Source of the DNA: Tessaracoccus coleopterorum
GTDB taxonomy: Bacteria > Actinomycetota > Actinomycetes > Propionibacteriales > Propionibacteriaceae
DNA length: 64,000 nt
Assembly: GCF_011174705.1 (NCBI RefSeq)
Contig: NZ_JAANIJ010000001.1
Coordinates: forward strand, 2,604,001-2,668,000
Direction: 5' to 3'
Shown: positions 19,849 through 30,628 of the stretch, piece by piece
Layout: each line of letters begins with the position of its first letter
Numbering within the stretch: position 1 is the stretch's first letter
Notes under the pieces: model-generated
What the model saw: the letters and a program-made list of their open reading frames with translations, nothing else
Database searches by the model: none
What the model was told of the DNA's origin: nothing
Translations under genes and position numbers: made by a program

Positions 19849-20343
19849 ATGCCTACGATCCGACCTGCCAACGCCAAGGACATCGAGGCGATCACCGCCA
19901 TCTACAACGAGGCAGGAGTGGGCACGACGGCGTCCTACGCGCTCGAACCCGTCACCGTCGACGACCGCCGCGCCTGGTTCGACCGCCTCGCCGGCGGCAA
20001 CTTCCCCGTCCTCGTCTTCGAGGACGGCGGCGTCGTGACGGGATACGCGAGCTACGGACCCTTCCGGTCGCTCGGTGGCTACGCCAACACCGTCGAGCAC
20101 AGCGTCTACATCGCCTCCGGACACCGGGCCGCCGGGGCAGGACGGATGCTCATGATGGCGCTGATCGACGTCGCCCGCGGCGCTGGCGTGCACGTGATGG
20201 TGGGGGTGATCGACGGCGCCAACACCGAGTCCATCGCGTTCCACGAGCGGCTCGGGTTCGAGGTGACGGGGCGGTTGCCCGAGGTCGGCCACAAGTTCGG
20301 ACAGTGGCGCGACGTGGTGTTCGTCACGCGGATCCTCGCCTGA
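19849..20343 (+). CDS. GNAT acetyltransferase, phosphinothricin-acetyltransferase-like
   Basis: 164 residues, intact. It starts TIRPANAKDIEAITAIYNEA as in the PAT/bar and YncA (methionine sulfone/sulfoximine acetyltransferase) group. The acetyl-CoA loop is SGHRAAGAGRMLMMALIDVA, and the C-terminus has ESIAFHERLGFEVTGRLPEV. These chromosomal enzymes detoxify amino-acid analogues. The exact substrate is unproven. Confidence 0.85.
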   Translation: MPTIRPANAKDIEAITAIYNEAGVGTTASYALEPVTVDDRRAWFDRLAGGNFPVLVFEDGGVVTGYASYGPFRSLGGYANTVEHSVYIASGHRAAGAGRMLMMALIDVARGAGVHVMVGVIDGANTESIAFHERLGFEVTGRLPEVGHKFGQWRDVVFVTRILA

Positions 20344-20389
20344 GGCCACCGCTTTCCCGCCGGATCGGCGGCACACTACGATGGCACCC

Positions 20390-20893
20390 ATGGCTTATCA
20401 CGCGGACGCGACCGACCTCGACGAGAAGGAGATCCTGACCTGGGAGGTTTTCGGGTCCGCGACGCGGGAGCTCTCCCAGGATGTGGTCGATTCCGGCTTC
20501 ACGCCGCAGATGATCATCGCGGTGGCGCGCGGTGGACTCACGCTGGCCGGGGCCATGACGTACGCGCTCGGAGTCAAGCTCAGTGACGCCATCAATGTCG
20601 AGTTCTACACCGACGTCAACGAGACCCTCGCCGATCCGGTGCTCCTCGCCCCGATGCTCGACACCGAGTCCATCGCCGGGCAGCGGATCCTGGTGGTCGA
20701 CGACGTCGCCGACTCAGGCCGCACGCTCGGCCTCGTCATGAAGCTGCTGCGCGGGTTCGGGGCCGAGGTCCGCTCCGCGGTGCTGTACGCCAAGCCGCGC
20801 TCGATCGTGCGCCCCGACTTCGTGTGGAAGTCGACCGAGCAGTGGATCGTGTTCCCATGGTCGGCGCAACCGCCAGTCGTGAAGGGTGAGTGA
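20390..20893 (+). CDS. phosphoribosyltransferase family protein
   Basis: 167 residues, intact. The PRPP-binding loop RILVVDDVADSGRTL is diagnostic, and IIAVARGGLTLAGAM precedes the flexible loop. The arrangement resembles xanthine/hypoxanthine-type PRTs of actinobacteria, so a purine-salvage role is likely. ATG at 20390 is used; an in-frame ATG at 20381 is also possible. The stop overlaps the next ATG (TGATG). Confidence 0.85.
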   Translation: MAYHADATDLDEKEILTWEVFGSATRELSQDVVDSGFTPQMIIAVARGGLTLAGAMTYALGVKLSDAINVEFYTDVNETLADPVLLAPMLDTESIAGQRILVVDDVADSGRTLGLVMKLLRGFGAEVRSAVLYAKPRSIVRPDFVWKSTEQWIVFPWSAQPPVVKGE

Positions 20894-21105
20894 TGGCAGA
20901 GATCAGGAAGTTCGACCCCGACAGCGCAGACGAGTTGCAGCGGCTCGTCCGCGAGCAGATCGGCGACACGATGATGCCCCGCCCGGCGGGCGCCCCGCAG
21001 ACCGACGAGGCGGAGCCGGAACCCCAGCCCGAGGCCGGGCCCGCCGCCGCAGAACTGGGAACGTACGGGTCGTTCCTGTCCTACGGAGGCGACTCCGCAC
21101 CGTGA
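20893..21105 (+). CDS. small acidic hypothetical protein
   Basis: 70 residues with start ATG at 20893 inside the upstream stop (TGATGG), so coupled to the phosphoribosyltransferase. The N-terminus EIRKFDPDSADELQRLVREQ looks helical. The middle is a Pro/Glu-rich linker (DEAEPEPQPEAGPAAA) and the tail is GTYGSFLSYGGDSAP. No family is recognised. Its codon use and coupling argue that it is real. Confidence 0.6.
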   Translation: MAEIRKFDPDSADELQRLVREQIGDTMMPRPAGAPQTDEAEPEPQPEAGPAAAELGTYGSFLSYGGDSAP

Positions 21106-21208
21106 GACTGCCGAGGGCCACGTCCCGGCCCCGGCAGCTGACATGTAGGCTCACGCCCGTAAACGCCGCCCACGAACATTCCGCACAACAAAGTAGTTAG
21201 GACAAACT

Positions 21209-23261
21209 GTGACTCTCGAGTGGACCGAACAGGACGCCCGCGCGGTCGACACGGCACGCATCCTTGCCGTCGACGCGGTCGAGAAGACCGGAAACGGGCA
21301 CCCCGGCACCCCGTGTCGCTCTCCCCGGTGGCATACCTGCTCTACCAGAAGGTGATGAACACCGACCCCGCGACCCGTCGTGGCTCGGTCGTGACCGGTT
21401 CATTCTCTCCGCCGGCCACGCGTCGGTCCTGCAGTATGCGCAGCTGTACCTCGGCGGCCTCGGCCTCGAGCTTGAGGACATCGAGAACCTGCGCATCTGG
21501 GGCTCCAGGACGCCCGGCCACCCCGAGTACGGCCACACCGACTTCGTCGAGTGCACCACCGGCCCGCTCGGTGCGGGCATCTCCAACGCCGTCGGCATGG
21601 CGATGGCCGCGCGCCGCGAACACGGCATCTACGACCCCGGGACCCCGCTCGGCGAGTCGGTGTTCGACCACTTCGTCTACACGATCGCCGGCGACGGCTG
21701 CATGCAGGAGGGCGTCGCCTCCGAGGCCTCCTCGCTGGCCGGCACGCAGAACCTCGGCAACCTCGTCCTCATCTACGACGACAACCGCATCACCATCGAG
21801 GGCGACACCGACATCTCCTTCAACGAAGACGTCGACGCGCGCTACGAGTCGTACGGCTGGCACGTCCAGCACGTCGACTGGACCGGCGGCGGCACCGCCT
21901 ACGAGGAGAACATCCAGGCGCTCCACGACGCCATCGAGGCCGCGAAGGCCGTCACCGACAAGCCCAGCTACATCCGCCTCACCACTGTGATCGGCTGGCC
22001 GCTTCCCAACAAGCAGGGCCACCACTCGATCCACGGCTCCAAGATCGGCGGCGACGAGATCGCCGCGCTGAAGGACCTGCTGAAGTTCGAGCAGAAGCCG
22101 TTCGCCGTCGACGCCGAGGTCGTCGCGGCCTCGCGCGCCAACCTCGCCACCCGCGGCGCGGCCGCCCGCGAGGCGTGGGACGCGAAGTTCGCCGCGTGGG
22201 CAGCCGCCAACCCGGAGCAGGCGGAGCTCCTGCGCCGTGTCCAGTCCCGCAAGCTGCCCGAGAACTTCAGCCTCCCCGTCTTCGAGGAGGGCAAGAAATC
22301 GACCCGCGCCGCCTCCGGCGAGGTGCTGAGCGAGTTGGCCGACCAGTTGCCCGAGCTGTGGGGCGGCTCCGCCGATCTTGCTGGCTCGAACAACACCACC
22401 ATGAAGGGTCAGCCCTCCTTCCTGCCCGCCGAGCGGGTCACGAAGGACTGGGCGGGCAACCAGTTCGGGCGCACGCTGCACTTCGGCATCCGTGAGCACG
22501 CCATGGGCGGCATCATCAACGGCATCAACCTGTCGGGCCTCACCCGCGCCTACGGCGGCACGTTCCTCGTGTTCGCCGACTACATGCGCCCCGCGGTCCG
22601 CCTCGCGTCGCTGATGAACCTCGACTCCATCTTCGTGTGGACCCACGACTCCATCGGGTCGGCGAGGACGGCCCCACCCATCAGCCGATCGAGCACCTGG
22701 CCTCGCTCCGCGCGATCCCCGGCCTGTCCATCGTGCGCCCTCGGACGCCAACGAGACCTCGGTCGCCTGGGGCGAGATCCTGCGCCGCACGGACCGTCCC
22801 GCCGGCATCATCCTGTCGCGGCAGGACCTCCCGACGATCCCGCGCGGCGACCGCTTCGCCTCGGCGGAGGGCGTCGCCCAGGGCGGCTACGTCGTCAGCG
22901 AGGCGTCCGGTGACGTCCAGGTGATCCTGATCGGCACCGGCTCGGAGCTGTCCGTCGCGCTGGCCGCGCAGGAGAAGCTCGAGGCCGACGGCATCCCGAC
23001 CCGCGTGGTCTCGATGCCCTGCCAGGAGTGGTTCGACGAGCAGAGCGCCGAGTACCGCGAATCGGTGCTGCCCGCCGCCGTGACGGCGCGCGTCAGCGTC
23101 GAGGCAGGCATCGCGATGGGCTGGGCCAAGTACGTCGGGGCCAGGGCGCGTCCGTGAGCATCGAGCACTTCGGTGCCTCGGCCGCCGGCGGCAAGCTGTT
23201 CGAGGAGTTCGGCTTCACCGCCGACAACGTCGCGGCGACCGCGAAGGGCCTCATCGCCTGA
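21209..23261 (+). CDS. tkt: transketolase, frameshifted
   Basis: Thiamine-diphosphate enzyme of the pentose phosphate pathway, moving two-carbon units between sugar phosphates. About 683 residues after repair. Visible are [20 protein letters not shown], the ThDP-binding [57 protein letters not shown] and the C-terminal [13 protein letters not shown]. Five one-base losses (near 21311-21314, 21367, 22656-22658, 22738-22740 and 23141) all repair by adding one G or C. The start is GTG at 21209. A hairpin terminator follows. No transaldolase lies next to it. Confidence 0.93.
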
Positions 23262-23277
23262 GTTCGTTTCCGAACAC

Positions 23278-23306
23278 AGAAGGCCCCTCCCTCGGGAGGG
23301 CCTTCT
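23278..23306 (+). terminator. intrinsic-type terminator hairpin after tkt
   Basis: Arms AGAAGGCCCCTCCC and GGGAGGGCCTTCT pair with one unpaired C, 17 bases after the tkt stop. There is no strong U-tract, as is common in actinobacteria. The unpaired C suggests one G was lost from the right arm. Confidence 0.75.
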
Positions 23307-23368
23307 GCGTTCGGCGCGATCCGCAGCCGGGCGGCCCGGGGCATTGTGTCGATCCGTAAGCTGGACGA

Positions 23369-25042
23369 ATGGGAATCAGCGACATCCTCAGCAGGGTCAC
23401 AGGTGACAAGCCGATCGTCCTCGAACTGGACATGGCGCGGGCGTCCTGGTGGCCCGACCGTCCAACCCGCTGCAGGCGGTGCAGCTGATCAACTCGCCGA
23501 CGCTCGGGGGCTCCGCGACCACCTCCGGGTGGCCGCCGACGACGACCGCGTCGTCGGCCTGATCGTGCACGCCGTGCCCTCGGGCACCGCGCTGGCCCAC
23601 CTCGAGGAGATCGGCGGACTCGTCGAGGAGTTCGGCACCCGCAAGAAGACGATGGCATGGGCCGAGTCGTTCGGCGAACTGGTGCAGGGCCTCAGCTCGT
23701 ACCACCTGGCCACCGCCGCGCAGGAGATCTGGCTGCAGCCGACCGGGTTGATGTCGATCGAGGGCGTCGAGCTCTCCATGACCCTCTACAAGGGCCTGCT
23801 CGCGAAGGTTGGCGTCGTGCCACAGTTCGGGCAGCGCCACGAGTACAAGACCGCCGCCAACACCTACGCCGCCGACGAGATCACCGGGCCGCAGCGGGAG
23901 ATGACCACCAGGCTCGGCCAGTCGATCGTCGACTCGCTCGTCGGTGACATCGCGCGGCGCAGGGGACTTACCACCGAACAGGTGTGGGAGGCAGTCAACG
24001 CCTCGCCGGTCACCCCGGAGCACGCCCTCGAGCTCGGCCTGATCGACCACATCGGCTACCGCGACCAGGCCTACGGGTCGGCCTTGGAGAGGTGGGGCGT
24101 CGAGGCCGGGTCGCTCCTGTTCGCGCACCGCTACACCAACAAGGCCGAGCTCGTGAAGCGGCTGCGCGCGAGGCAACCGAAGGTCGCCGTCGTGCAGGTG
24201 CGCGGTGGCATCACCACCGGCCGTGGCAACCGGTCCATCGGCGGCGGTGCCTCCGTCGGCTCCGACGTGGTGGATGAGCACCTCCGCGCGGCTCTCCGCG
24301 ACGACGACGTCAAGGCCGTCGTGCTGGCGGTCGACTCGCCCGGAGGGTCTGCCGTCGCCTCCGACTTCATCCGCCGCTCGGTGCTGAGGCTCCGGGAGGC
24401 GGGCAAGCCGGTGGTGGCGCACATGGAGACCGTGGCGGCCTCCGGCGGCTACTACGTGGCGATGCCCGCCGACGAGATCGTGGCCCATGCGACCACGCTC
24501 ACCGGATCGATCGGCGTGCTCGCGGGCAAGATGGTCACCGAGGGCCTCTACGACAGGCTCGGCCTGCTCCGCGAGACCGTCGAGATCGGCGCGGCGGCCG
24601 GCACCTTCTCGTCGGCCCACGAGTTCTCCGACTCCGACTGGGAGCGGCTGAACGTGTTCCTCGACCGCGTCTACCGTGACTTCACGACATTCGCTGCCCA
24701 GGACAGGGGCATGGACCTCGACGACCTGGAGAAACTGGCCCGCGGCCGGGTCTGGACCGGGGCCGACGCGCTCGAGCGGGGACTCGTCGACCACATCGGC
24801 GGACAGCACCTCGCCGTCGAGCGGGCCTGCGCGCTCGCAGGCCTGCAACGCGACCGGACGCGGCTCACCCACATCGGCGATCCCGGCTTCGTGGCCATGC
24901 TGCGACCCGCCAACTCCTCCGAGCAGGCGGTCGGCGGGGCCAACCTCCCCACCCCCGAATCGATGCTCGCGGGCATCGCGGCGGGGCTCGGCATCAACGC
25001 CCCGGGGCCCTCACGATGCCCTGGTCGGTGCGCGTCAGGTGA
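23369..25042 (+). CDS. sppA: signal peptide peptidase SppA, 67K type
   Basis: Membrane-associated serine protease of about 557 residues that degrades cleaved signal peptides. It is the long tandem form. The N-terminal half has the catalytic Lys in [14 protein letters not shown]; the C-terminal half has the nucleophile Ser in [20 protein letters not shown] and [11 protein letters not shown]. There is no obvious N-terminal transmembrane helix. Base losses near 23440, 23506 and the G run at about 25004 break both ends; the repaired C-terminus is MPWSVRVR with TGA at 25040-25042. Confidence 0.88.
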
Positions 25043-25121
25043 GGCGCACGATTGGGACGACGACCCCTGCGTTCCGTACCATGGGTACGTTTTGGGTCGG
25101 TGGGGCAACGAGGAGAGCGCA

Positions 25122-26817
25122 GTGAAAAGGACCGGGAAGATCGTCCTCGGGTGGTCGGAGGTGCCGTCGTGCTCGTCGGTGGGGCATACGTCGCCTCCTA
25201 TTTCGTGGCTGGCAGCCAGCTGCCCGCGAAGGCGGAAGTGGCTGGGGTGGCCATCGGCGGGATGAGCACGGAGGAGGCGATCGCGAAGCTGCAGGCCGAA
25301 CTCGCACCCGCGGTCGACGCCCCCATCAGCGTCAGCGCCGGTGAGCGGTCCATCACCCTGACTCCCGCGGACTCGGGTCTCACCGTCGACTATGAGGCGA
25401 CCGTCGCCGCAGCCGGCGGTGGCTACAGCTGGAACCCGGTTGAGATCTTCGAGTCGCTCACGGGCGGCGGCCCCGTCGACCTCGTCCGCGTCGTCGACCG
25501 TGGCACACTCACCACCGTCCTCGGTGACAATGCGACCACCTTCGCGGTTGACGGTGTCCCCGCCACCGTGGCCTTCGATGGCGAGAAGGTCGTGCGGACC
25601 CCCGCCGCGAAGGCGGAGGAACTGAACATCGACGAGACCGCCGACGACGTCTCCTCAGCCTTCGCTGAGGGGAAGGGCAACGTCGAGGCCACTCTCGACG
25701 AGTCCGATCCGGCGGTCACCGATGCCATGGTCGATGAGGTCATCGCCACCTTCGCGGCCCCGCTCGTCAGCGGACCCGTGACCCTGACCCACAACGACAC
25801 CTCCATGGAGATCAGCCCGCCGCCCTGGCCGGGGCGGCCACGTTCGTCGAGGAGGGCGGGAAGGTCGTCGGGAAGCTCGACGCGGACAAGCTGTTCGAGT
25901 CGACGGCCGAGGCTCAGAAGTCGCTGAAGTTGAAGGCGGCCAAGGACGCCAGCTTCGCCTTCTCCGGCGGCGCGGTGAAGGTCGTTCCTGCCGTGGTCGG
26001 GGAGGAGCTCGACAAGGCGTCGTTCGTCGCCGCGGTCGAGAAGGCGGCCACCGCCACCGGCGAGGCCAGGACCGCGGCCGTCACCGTGACGACCAAGCAG
26101 CCGGAGTACACCACCGAGCAGGCCGAATCGCTCGGCGACCTCGTCAAGATCGGCTCGTTCACCACGCAGTACCCGCACGCCGCGTACCGCAACAAGAACC
26201 TCGGCAGGGCCGCGGAACTCGTGAACGGGACCGTCCTCATGCCGGACGAGATCTTCTCGCTCAATGACGCTCTCGGCGAACGCACCGCGGCCAACGGGTT
26301 CACCGACGGTTACGTGATCAACGGCGGCAGGCTCGTGAAGGAGTCGGGCGGTGGCATCTCGCAGGCCGCGACCACGCTGTACAACGCGGGCTTCTTCGCC
26401 GGCTACAAGGACATCGAGCACAAGCCCCACAGCCTCTACTTCGACCGCTACCCGGCGGGCCGCGAGTCGACGATCTACTACGGCTCGCTCGACATGCGCT
26501 TCCAGAACGACACGGAGTACCCCGCTGTCATCCGCGGTTACATCAGCCCTTCCAGCAGTGGGAAGAGGGGTTCGCTCGCCTTCGAGATCTGGTCGAAGCC
26601 GACCTGGGACAAGGTCACCTCGACCGACATCACCAAGTCCGGCTTCTACTCCGGCACCACCCGCACCATCAAGGGCGACCCGAAGTGTGAGGCGCAGGCA
26701 CCCATCAAGGGCTTCACCGCCTCCTGGAAGCGCCTCTTCTACAAGGACGGCGTCGTCGTCAGGTCCGAGCCGTACTCCTGGAAGTACAGCGCCGGTGACC
26801 GCATCGTCTGCGAGTGA
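25122..26817 (+). CDS. VanW family protein with peptidoglycan-binding-like domain
   Basis: About 565 residues. A single N-terminal transmembrane helix (VLVGGAYVASYFVAG) is followed by two PG_binding_4-type repeats and the VanW domain: SFTTQYPHAAYRNKNLGRAA, DEIFSLNDALGERTAANGF, GGGISQAATTLYNAGFFAGY and YPAGRESTIYYGSLDM. Probably cell-wall associated, but the biochemical role of VanW is unknown and it does not by itself give vancomycin resistance. GTG at 25122 follows AGGAGAGC. Base losses occur near 25151 and 25820. Confidence 0.85.
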
Positions 26818-26866
26818 GTGAAGCGGTAAGCTAGCCGACGTCCAGCACCTCTGAAGGAGAAGAACA

Positions 26867-27187
26867 GTGACGTACATCATCGGTCTGCCATGCGTCGACG
26901 TGAAGGATCGGGCCTGCGTCGAGGAATGTCCCGTTGACTGCATCTACGAGGGCAACCGGATGCTGTACATCCATCCTGAGGAGTGCGTCGACTGCGGCGC
27001 CTGTGAGCCCGTCTGCCCCGTCGAGGCCATCTACTACGAGGACGACGTCCCCGAGGACCAGGCCCAGTTCTACGACGTGAACGTCCAGTTCTTCGACGAG
27101 ATCGGTTCGCCCGGCGGTGCCGCGAAGCTCGGCGTCATCGACAAGGATCACCCCGTCGTCGAGGCTCTCCCGCCCCAGGGCGAGTGA
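26867..27187 (+). CDS. fdxA: 7Fe ferredoxin
   Basis: Electron carrier of 106 residues, intact. The 3Fe-4S motif is CVEECPVDCIYEGN and the 4Fe-4S motif is CVDCGACEPVCPVEAIYY. The acidic C-terminal extension (VPEDQAQFYDVNVQFFD) is typical of actinobacterial FdxA/FdxC. GTG at 26867 has GAAGGAG upstream. It lies directly before dapC, an order conserved in actinobacteria. Confidence 0.93.
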   Translation: MTYIIGLPCVDVKDRACVEECPVDCIYEGNRMLYIHPEECVDCGACEPVCPVEAIYYEDDVPEDQAQFYDVNVQFFDEIGSPGGAAKLGVIDKDHPVVEALPPQGE

Positions 27188-27188
27188 G

Positions 27189-28276
27189 ATGGGCCTCAGC
27201 TCCCGTCTGCCCGATTTCCCCTGGGACACGCTGAGCGAGGCCAAGCGCACCGCAGCCGCGCACCCCGGCGGCATCATCGACCTGTCCGTCGGTACACCTG
27301 TGGACGACACCCCCCAGTTGGCCGTCGACGCGCTCACGGCGCACGGGATTCCCCCGGCTACCCACGGTGTGGGGGCACCTGAGACGCGGCGCGCCATCGC
27401 CTCCTATCTTGAGCGCCGTTGGGCCTCCCTCCCGCTGACCGACGAGTCGGTCCTCCCGGTGATCGGCACCAAGGAGATCGTCGGCTGGCTGCCGACCCTG
27501 CTCGCCGTCGGACCGGGTGCCTCGGTGGTCTTCCCCGCGTGCGCCTACCCGACCTACGAGGTGGGGGCCCTCACCTCCGGGCGCGCCCCGTCGCGCTGGA
27601 CGACCCCGCCGCCATCCCCGACGATGCGCGGATCGTGTGGATCAACTCGCCCGCCAATCCGAGCGGCAGGATCCTCGACCTCGCGGAGATGCGTGCCTTC
27701 GTGCAGGCCGCCCGCCGCGTCGGCGCGGTGCTGGCAAGCGATGAGTGCTACGGGGAGTTCGCCTGGGAGGCTGAGCCGTACTCCGTGCTCGACCCGAGGG
27801 TCAACGACGGCGACCTCACCGGGCTGCTGGCGGTCCACTCACTGTCGAAGCGCTCGAACGCCGCCGGCTACCGCGCCGGTTTCGTCGCCGGAGACCCCGC
27901 CGTCGTGCAGGAGCTCGTCGCGGTGCGCAAGCACCTCGGCATGATGGTGCCCCGACCGATCCAGGGAGCCATGATCGCCATGCTCGGCGATCAGGCCCAC
28001 GTGGAGCTGCAGCGGGACCGATACCTGGCGAGGCGGGCGCGGTTGCGTCCCGCCCTGGAGGCGGCCGGTTTCCGGATCGACCACTCGGAGGGGTCGCTGT
28101 ACCTGTGGGCCACCCGCGACGAGCCGTGCCGCGAGACCATCGACTGGCTCGCCGGACTCGGGATCCTCGCCGCCCCCGGTGACTTCTACGGACCCGCGGC
28201 GGCCCGCCACGTCCGGGTCGCCCTGACGGCCTCCGACGAGCGCATCGCAGAGGCCGCCGCCCGCCTGAGGGCCTGA
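27189..28276 (+). CDS. dapC: N-succinyl-LL-diaminopimelate aminotransferase
   Basis: PLP enzyme (fold type I) that transaminates N-succinyl-2-amino-6-ketopimelate in the succinylase lysine/DAP pathway. Evidence: start LSSRLPDFPWDTLSEAKRTA, the substrate loop VINSPANPSGRILDLAEMRA, the PLP-binding Lys in VHSLSKRSNAAGYRAGF, and Arg in VRVALTASDERI. The segment at 27353-27387 reads as PPATHGVG, but three added G/C bases restore the family motif PGYPTVWGAPETRRAI. A fourth loss lies near 27590. ATG is one base after the fdxA stop. Confidence 0.9.
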
Positions 28277-28312
28277 CGGTCGGCGGGCGGCGAGGGCGCT
28301 CAGCGGCCCGGG

Positions 28313-29140
28313 TCATCCCGCCAGCGTGACCGTCGCCGTCCGATCGGCCGCGGGGTGCGCGCGTCGTGCCAGCCCTGCGCGGAACGTTTCCATTCCTGGC
28401 CGCCGACCACCACGGACAGCACGCCTGCGTCGTAACTGTTGGCTACGACGTGTTGCGCGGCCGCCCACAGGCTGGTCTCGTCGGCCGCGGTGATGACGAG
28501 GGTGGTCCCGTCGGGCCTCGTGGTCACCGTGTCGCCGAAGGCGGCGAGGACCCGCTCGAAGGACGCCGGATCCGAACTCGTCGGGTCGTCGAAGCTCAGG
28601 CATGACAGCGACGCCGGTGCCGTGCCGCGCAGGGCGGCGGCGACGGCCCGTGCCTTGGCCTCATGCTTCCGGTACGCCTCAGGATGGCCGCTGCGCTGAA
28701 CCTTCTGGGCGATGTCGTTGACGTCGGTGGTCTCCCAGTTGTCGAACTTCACCAGCTCCTCGTAGAAGCGGTTCGAGGAGTACCACGGGTCCTGGATCTC
28801 CTCCTCGGTACCCCAACCGTAGGAGGGCGCTGCTGGAAGAGCCCGAGCGAGTCACGGTCACCGTAGTCGAGGTTGCGCAGCCCCGACTCCTGGTAGGCCG
28901 TCGCGAGGGCCACCACGGCGGCCTGCTCCGGCAGCCCGCGCTCGAGCGACACGGCCACGATGATGGACGCGTTGACCGCCTGCTCACGCGTCAGGGTGGT
29001 CGGGTCGGAGCCGGGGACCAGAACCTCGCAACGCTCGGGGTCACCCGCTCGTAGACGTAGCGGTAGGCGCGCCAGCCGCCGTAGCCCAGGGCGCCGAGCA
29101 GGATGGCGACGACGAGGGTGATGACGACGGGTCGCCTCAT
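28313..29140 (-). CDS. secreted or membrane-anchored lysozyme-like protein
   Basis: About 275 residues after repair. An N-terminal transmembrane anchor (VVITLVVAILLGALGYGGW) is followed by a lytic-transglycosylase-like core with a possible catalytic Glu in LATAYQESGLRNLDYGDRDS, then LGLFQQRP and a repaired SYGWGTEEEIQDPWYSSNRF. Its C-terminal domain is unassigned. This architecture is common in actinobacteria, but the enzyme activity is unproven. Several base losses (near 29040, 28820 and the C run at about 28352). ATG at 29140 overlaps the dapD stop (TGATG), so the two are co-transcribed. Confidence 0.75.
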
Positions 29141-30069
29141 CAGTTCTTGTGCAGATCTGAGTTGAGCGCGACCTTCGAGCCACGGCGGTGCTTCACGACG
29201 ACCGCGCCGGACTGGGAGTCACGCAGGAACAGCAGGTCGTTCTGGCCTGCCAGTTCGCGGGCCTTGACGATCCCGCCGTCGGTCAGCAGCACCTTGGTGC
29301 CCGCCGTGACGTACAGGCCGGCCTCGACGACGCAGTCGTCGCCCAACGGGATCCCGATGCCGGAGTTGGCGCCGAGCAGGCAGCGCTCGCCGAGCGTGAT
29401 GACGTGCTGGCCTCCGCCCGAGAGGGTGCCCATGATGGAGGCACCGCCGCCGACATCGGTGCCGTCCCCGACGGTGACGCCAGCCGAGATGCGACCCTCG
29501 ACCATCGAGGTGCCGAGGGTTCCGGCGTTGAAGTTCACGAAGCCCTCGTGCATGACGGTGGTGCCCTCCGCGAGGTGGGCTCCGAGGCGGACACGGTCGG
29601 CGTCGGCGATCCGGACGCCGGCGGGCACGAGATAGTCGACCATGCGGGGGAACTTGTCGATCCCGTAGACGGTGAGCTGTTCGCCACGGGCCCGCAGCAG
29701 TGTGCGGACGCGGTTCACGTCGGCCACCCGCACCGGGCCGGCGGTGGTCCACGCGTTGTTCGGGAGCACCCCGAAGAGGCCGGTGAGGTTCTGGCCGTGC
29801 GGCGCAACGAGACGGGCGCTCAGCAGGTGGAGCCGCAGATAGGCGTCCTCGACGGTGGCGGGTCGGCGTCCAGGTCGATCTCGACCCGCACGATCTTCGT
29901 CTGGACCTGCCGGATCTCGTCGACGTACTGGGCCTCGGCAAGCAGCGACGGCGGCTCATCCGTGACCTCGGTGCCGAGGTGGGGCTCGGGAACCAGGCGT
30001 CGAGCACGGCGCCGGTGGTGTGGACGGTCGCCAGGCCCAGGCCCAGGCGTTGCGGGTCTCGTTGGTCAT
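29140..30069 (-). CDS. dapD: tetrahydrodipicolinate N-succinyltransferase, actinobacterial type
   Basis: Transfers succinyl from succinyl-CoA to tetrahydrodipicolinate, the first succinylase-pathway step toward meso- or LL-DAP. About 312 residues. The N-terminal domain has [20 protein letters not shown] after repair, and the left-handed beta-helix has [39 protein letters not shown] and [20 protein letters not shown]. At least three base losses fall between 29860 and 30060. ATG at 30069. Its product is the substrate chain later handled by DapC and DapE, both encoded in this window. Confidence 0.92.
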
Positions 30070-30135
30070 GCGGGCAAGTCTAGTGTTTCCGTCAGTCGAC
30101 GACCTTCGCGGTGGAACGGGGGCAGCGGGAACCCG

Positions 30136-30627
30136 TCAGGTGAGGACCTTCTCGGCGGCCGCCTCGATGGCCATCTCGACGGCCGACTTGCAGATCGCCT
30201 GCGCGGGTGGGATCCAGCCGAGCGATGCGCCGTAGGTGGCGGGGATGGCCGCGATCGCCGACCAGTACTGGGCGCAGAACACGGACAGGTCGACGATCGA
30301 GATGATCTTCAGCACGAGGATCGCGGCGCCGATCACGAGCAGGCAGGTGCCGGTGACCTTCGCGGCCTTCGACAGGTTCCGGGAGACGTCGAGCGGGGAG
30401 GAATCGCCCTCGAAGTTGGCGCTGAAGGCCTCGCGCGCGGCGCCCTGGTTGTGCTCCAGGACGTGGTCGGCGGCCCTCTGGGTGGTGTCGACCAGTTTCG
30501 TCACCGCGTCGGAGAACCGCTGCCACTTCACGGCCCACTCCATGATCTCGGTCTCGCGTCCCTCGGGAAAAGTGAAGCCGATCAGCTGCGTGAACATGGT
30601 CAGCGCGCCGGGCAGGTTGATGCTCAC
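30136..30627 (-). CDS. CpnT N-terminal-like (WXG100-like) membrane protein without toxin domain
   Basis: 163 residues, intact. The helical N-terminal part (SINLPGALTMFTQLIGFTFP, then WAVKWQRFSDAVTKLVDTT) resembles the WXG100-like N-terminal domain of CpnT-type type VII secretion polymorphic toxins. A hydrophobic span follows (TCLLVIGAAILVLKIISIVD) and a second Ala-rich one near residues 125-160. It ends AAEKVLT exactly where toxin domains normally begin; only 66 bases separate it from dapD, so no effector domain can be hidden here. GTG is one base after the upstream stop. The family call is by pattern and is moderate. Confidence 0.6.
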   Translation of the reverse strand: MSINLPGALTMFTQLIGFTFPEGRETEIMEWAVKWQRFSDAVTKLVDTTQRAADHVLEHNQGAAREAFSANFEGDSSPLDVSRNLSKAAKVTGTCLLVIGAAILVLKIISIVDLSVFCAQYWSAIAAIPATYGASLGWIPPAQAICKSAVEMAIEAAAEKVLT

Positions 30628-30628
30628 C

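Noticed and set aside
21342..22811. 489-residue minus-strand open frame opposite transketolase
   Set aside because: It lies wholly within conserved tkt coding sequence; it is a composition artefact.
21209..23261. Programmed frameshifting in tkt or pseudogenisation
   Set aside because: Five shifts in one essential gene, all missing G/C in runs and mirrored in dozens of other genes, point to sequence error.
23397..24872. 491-residue minus-strand open frame opposite sppA
   Set aside because: Same reason; the plus strand encodes unambiguous SppA motifs.
25122..26817. VanW as vancomycin resistance
   Set aside because: No vanHAX or VanRS partners; VanW proteins are widespread in non-resistant actinobacteria.
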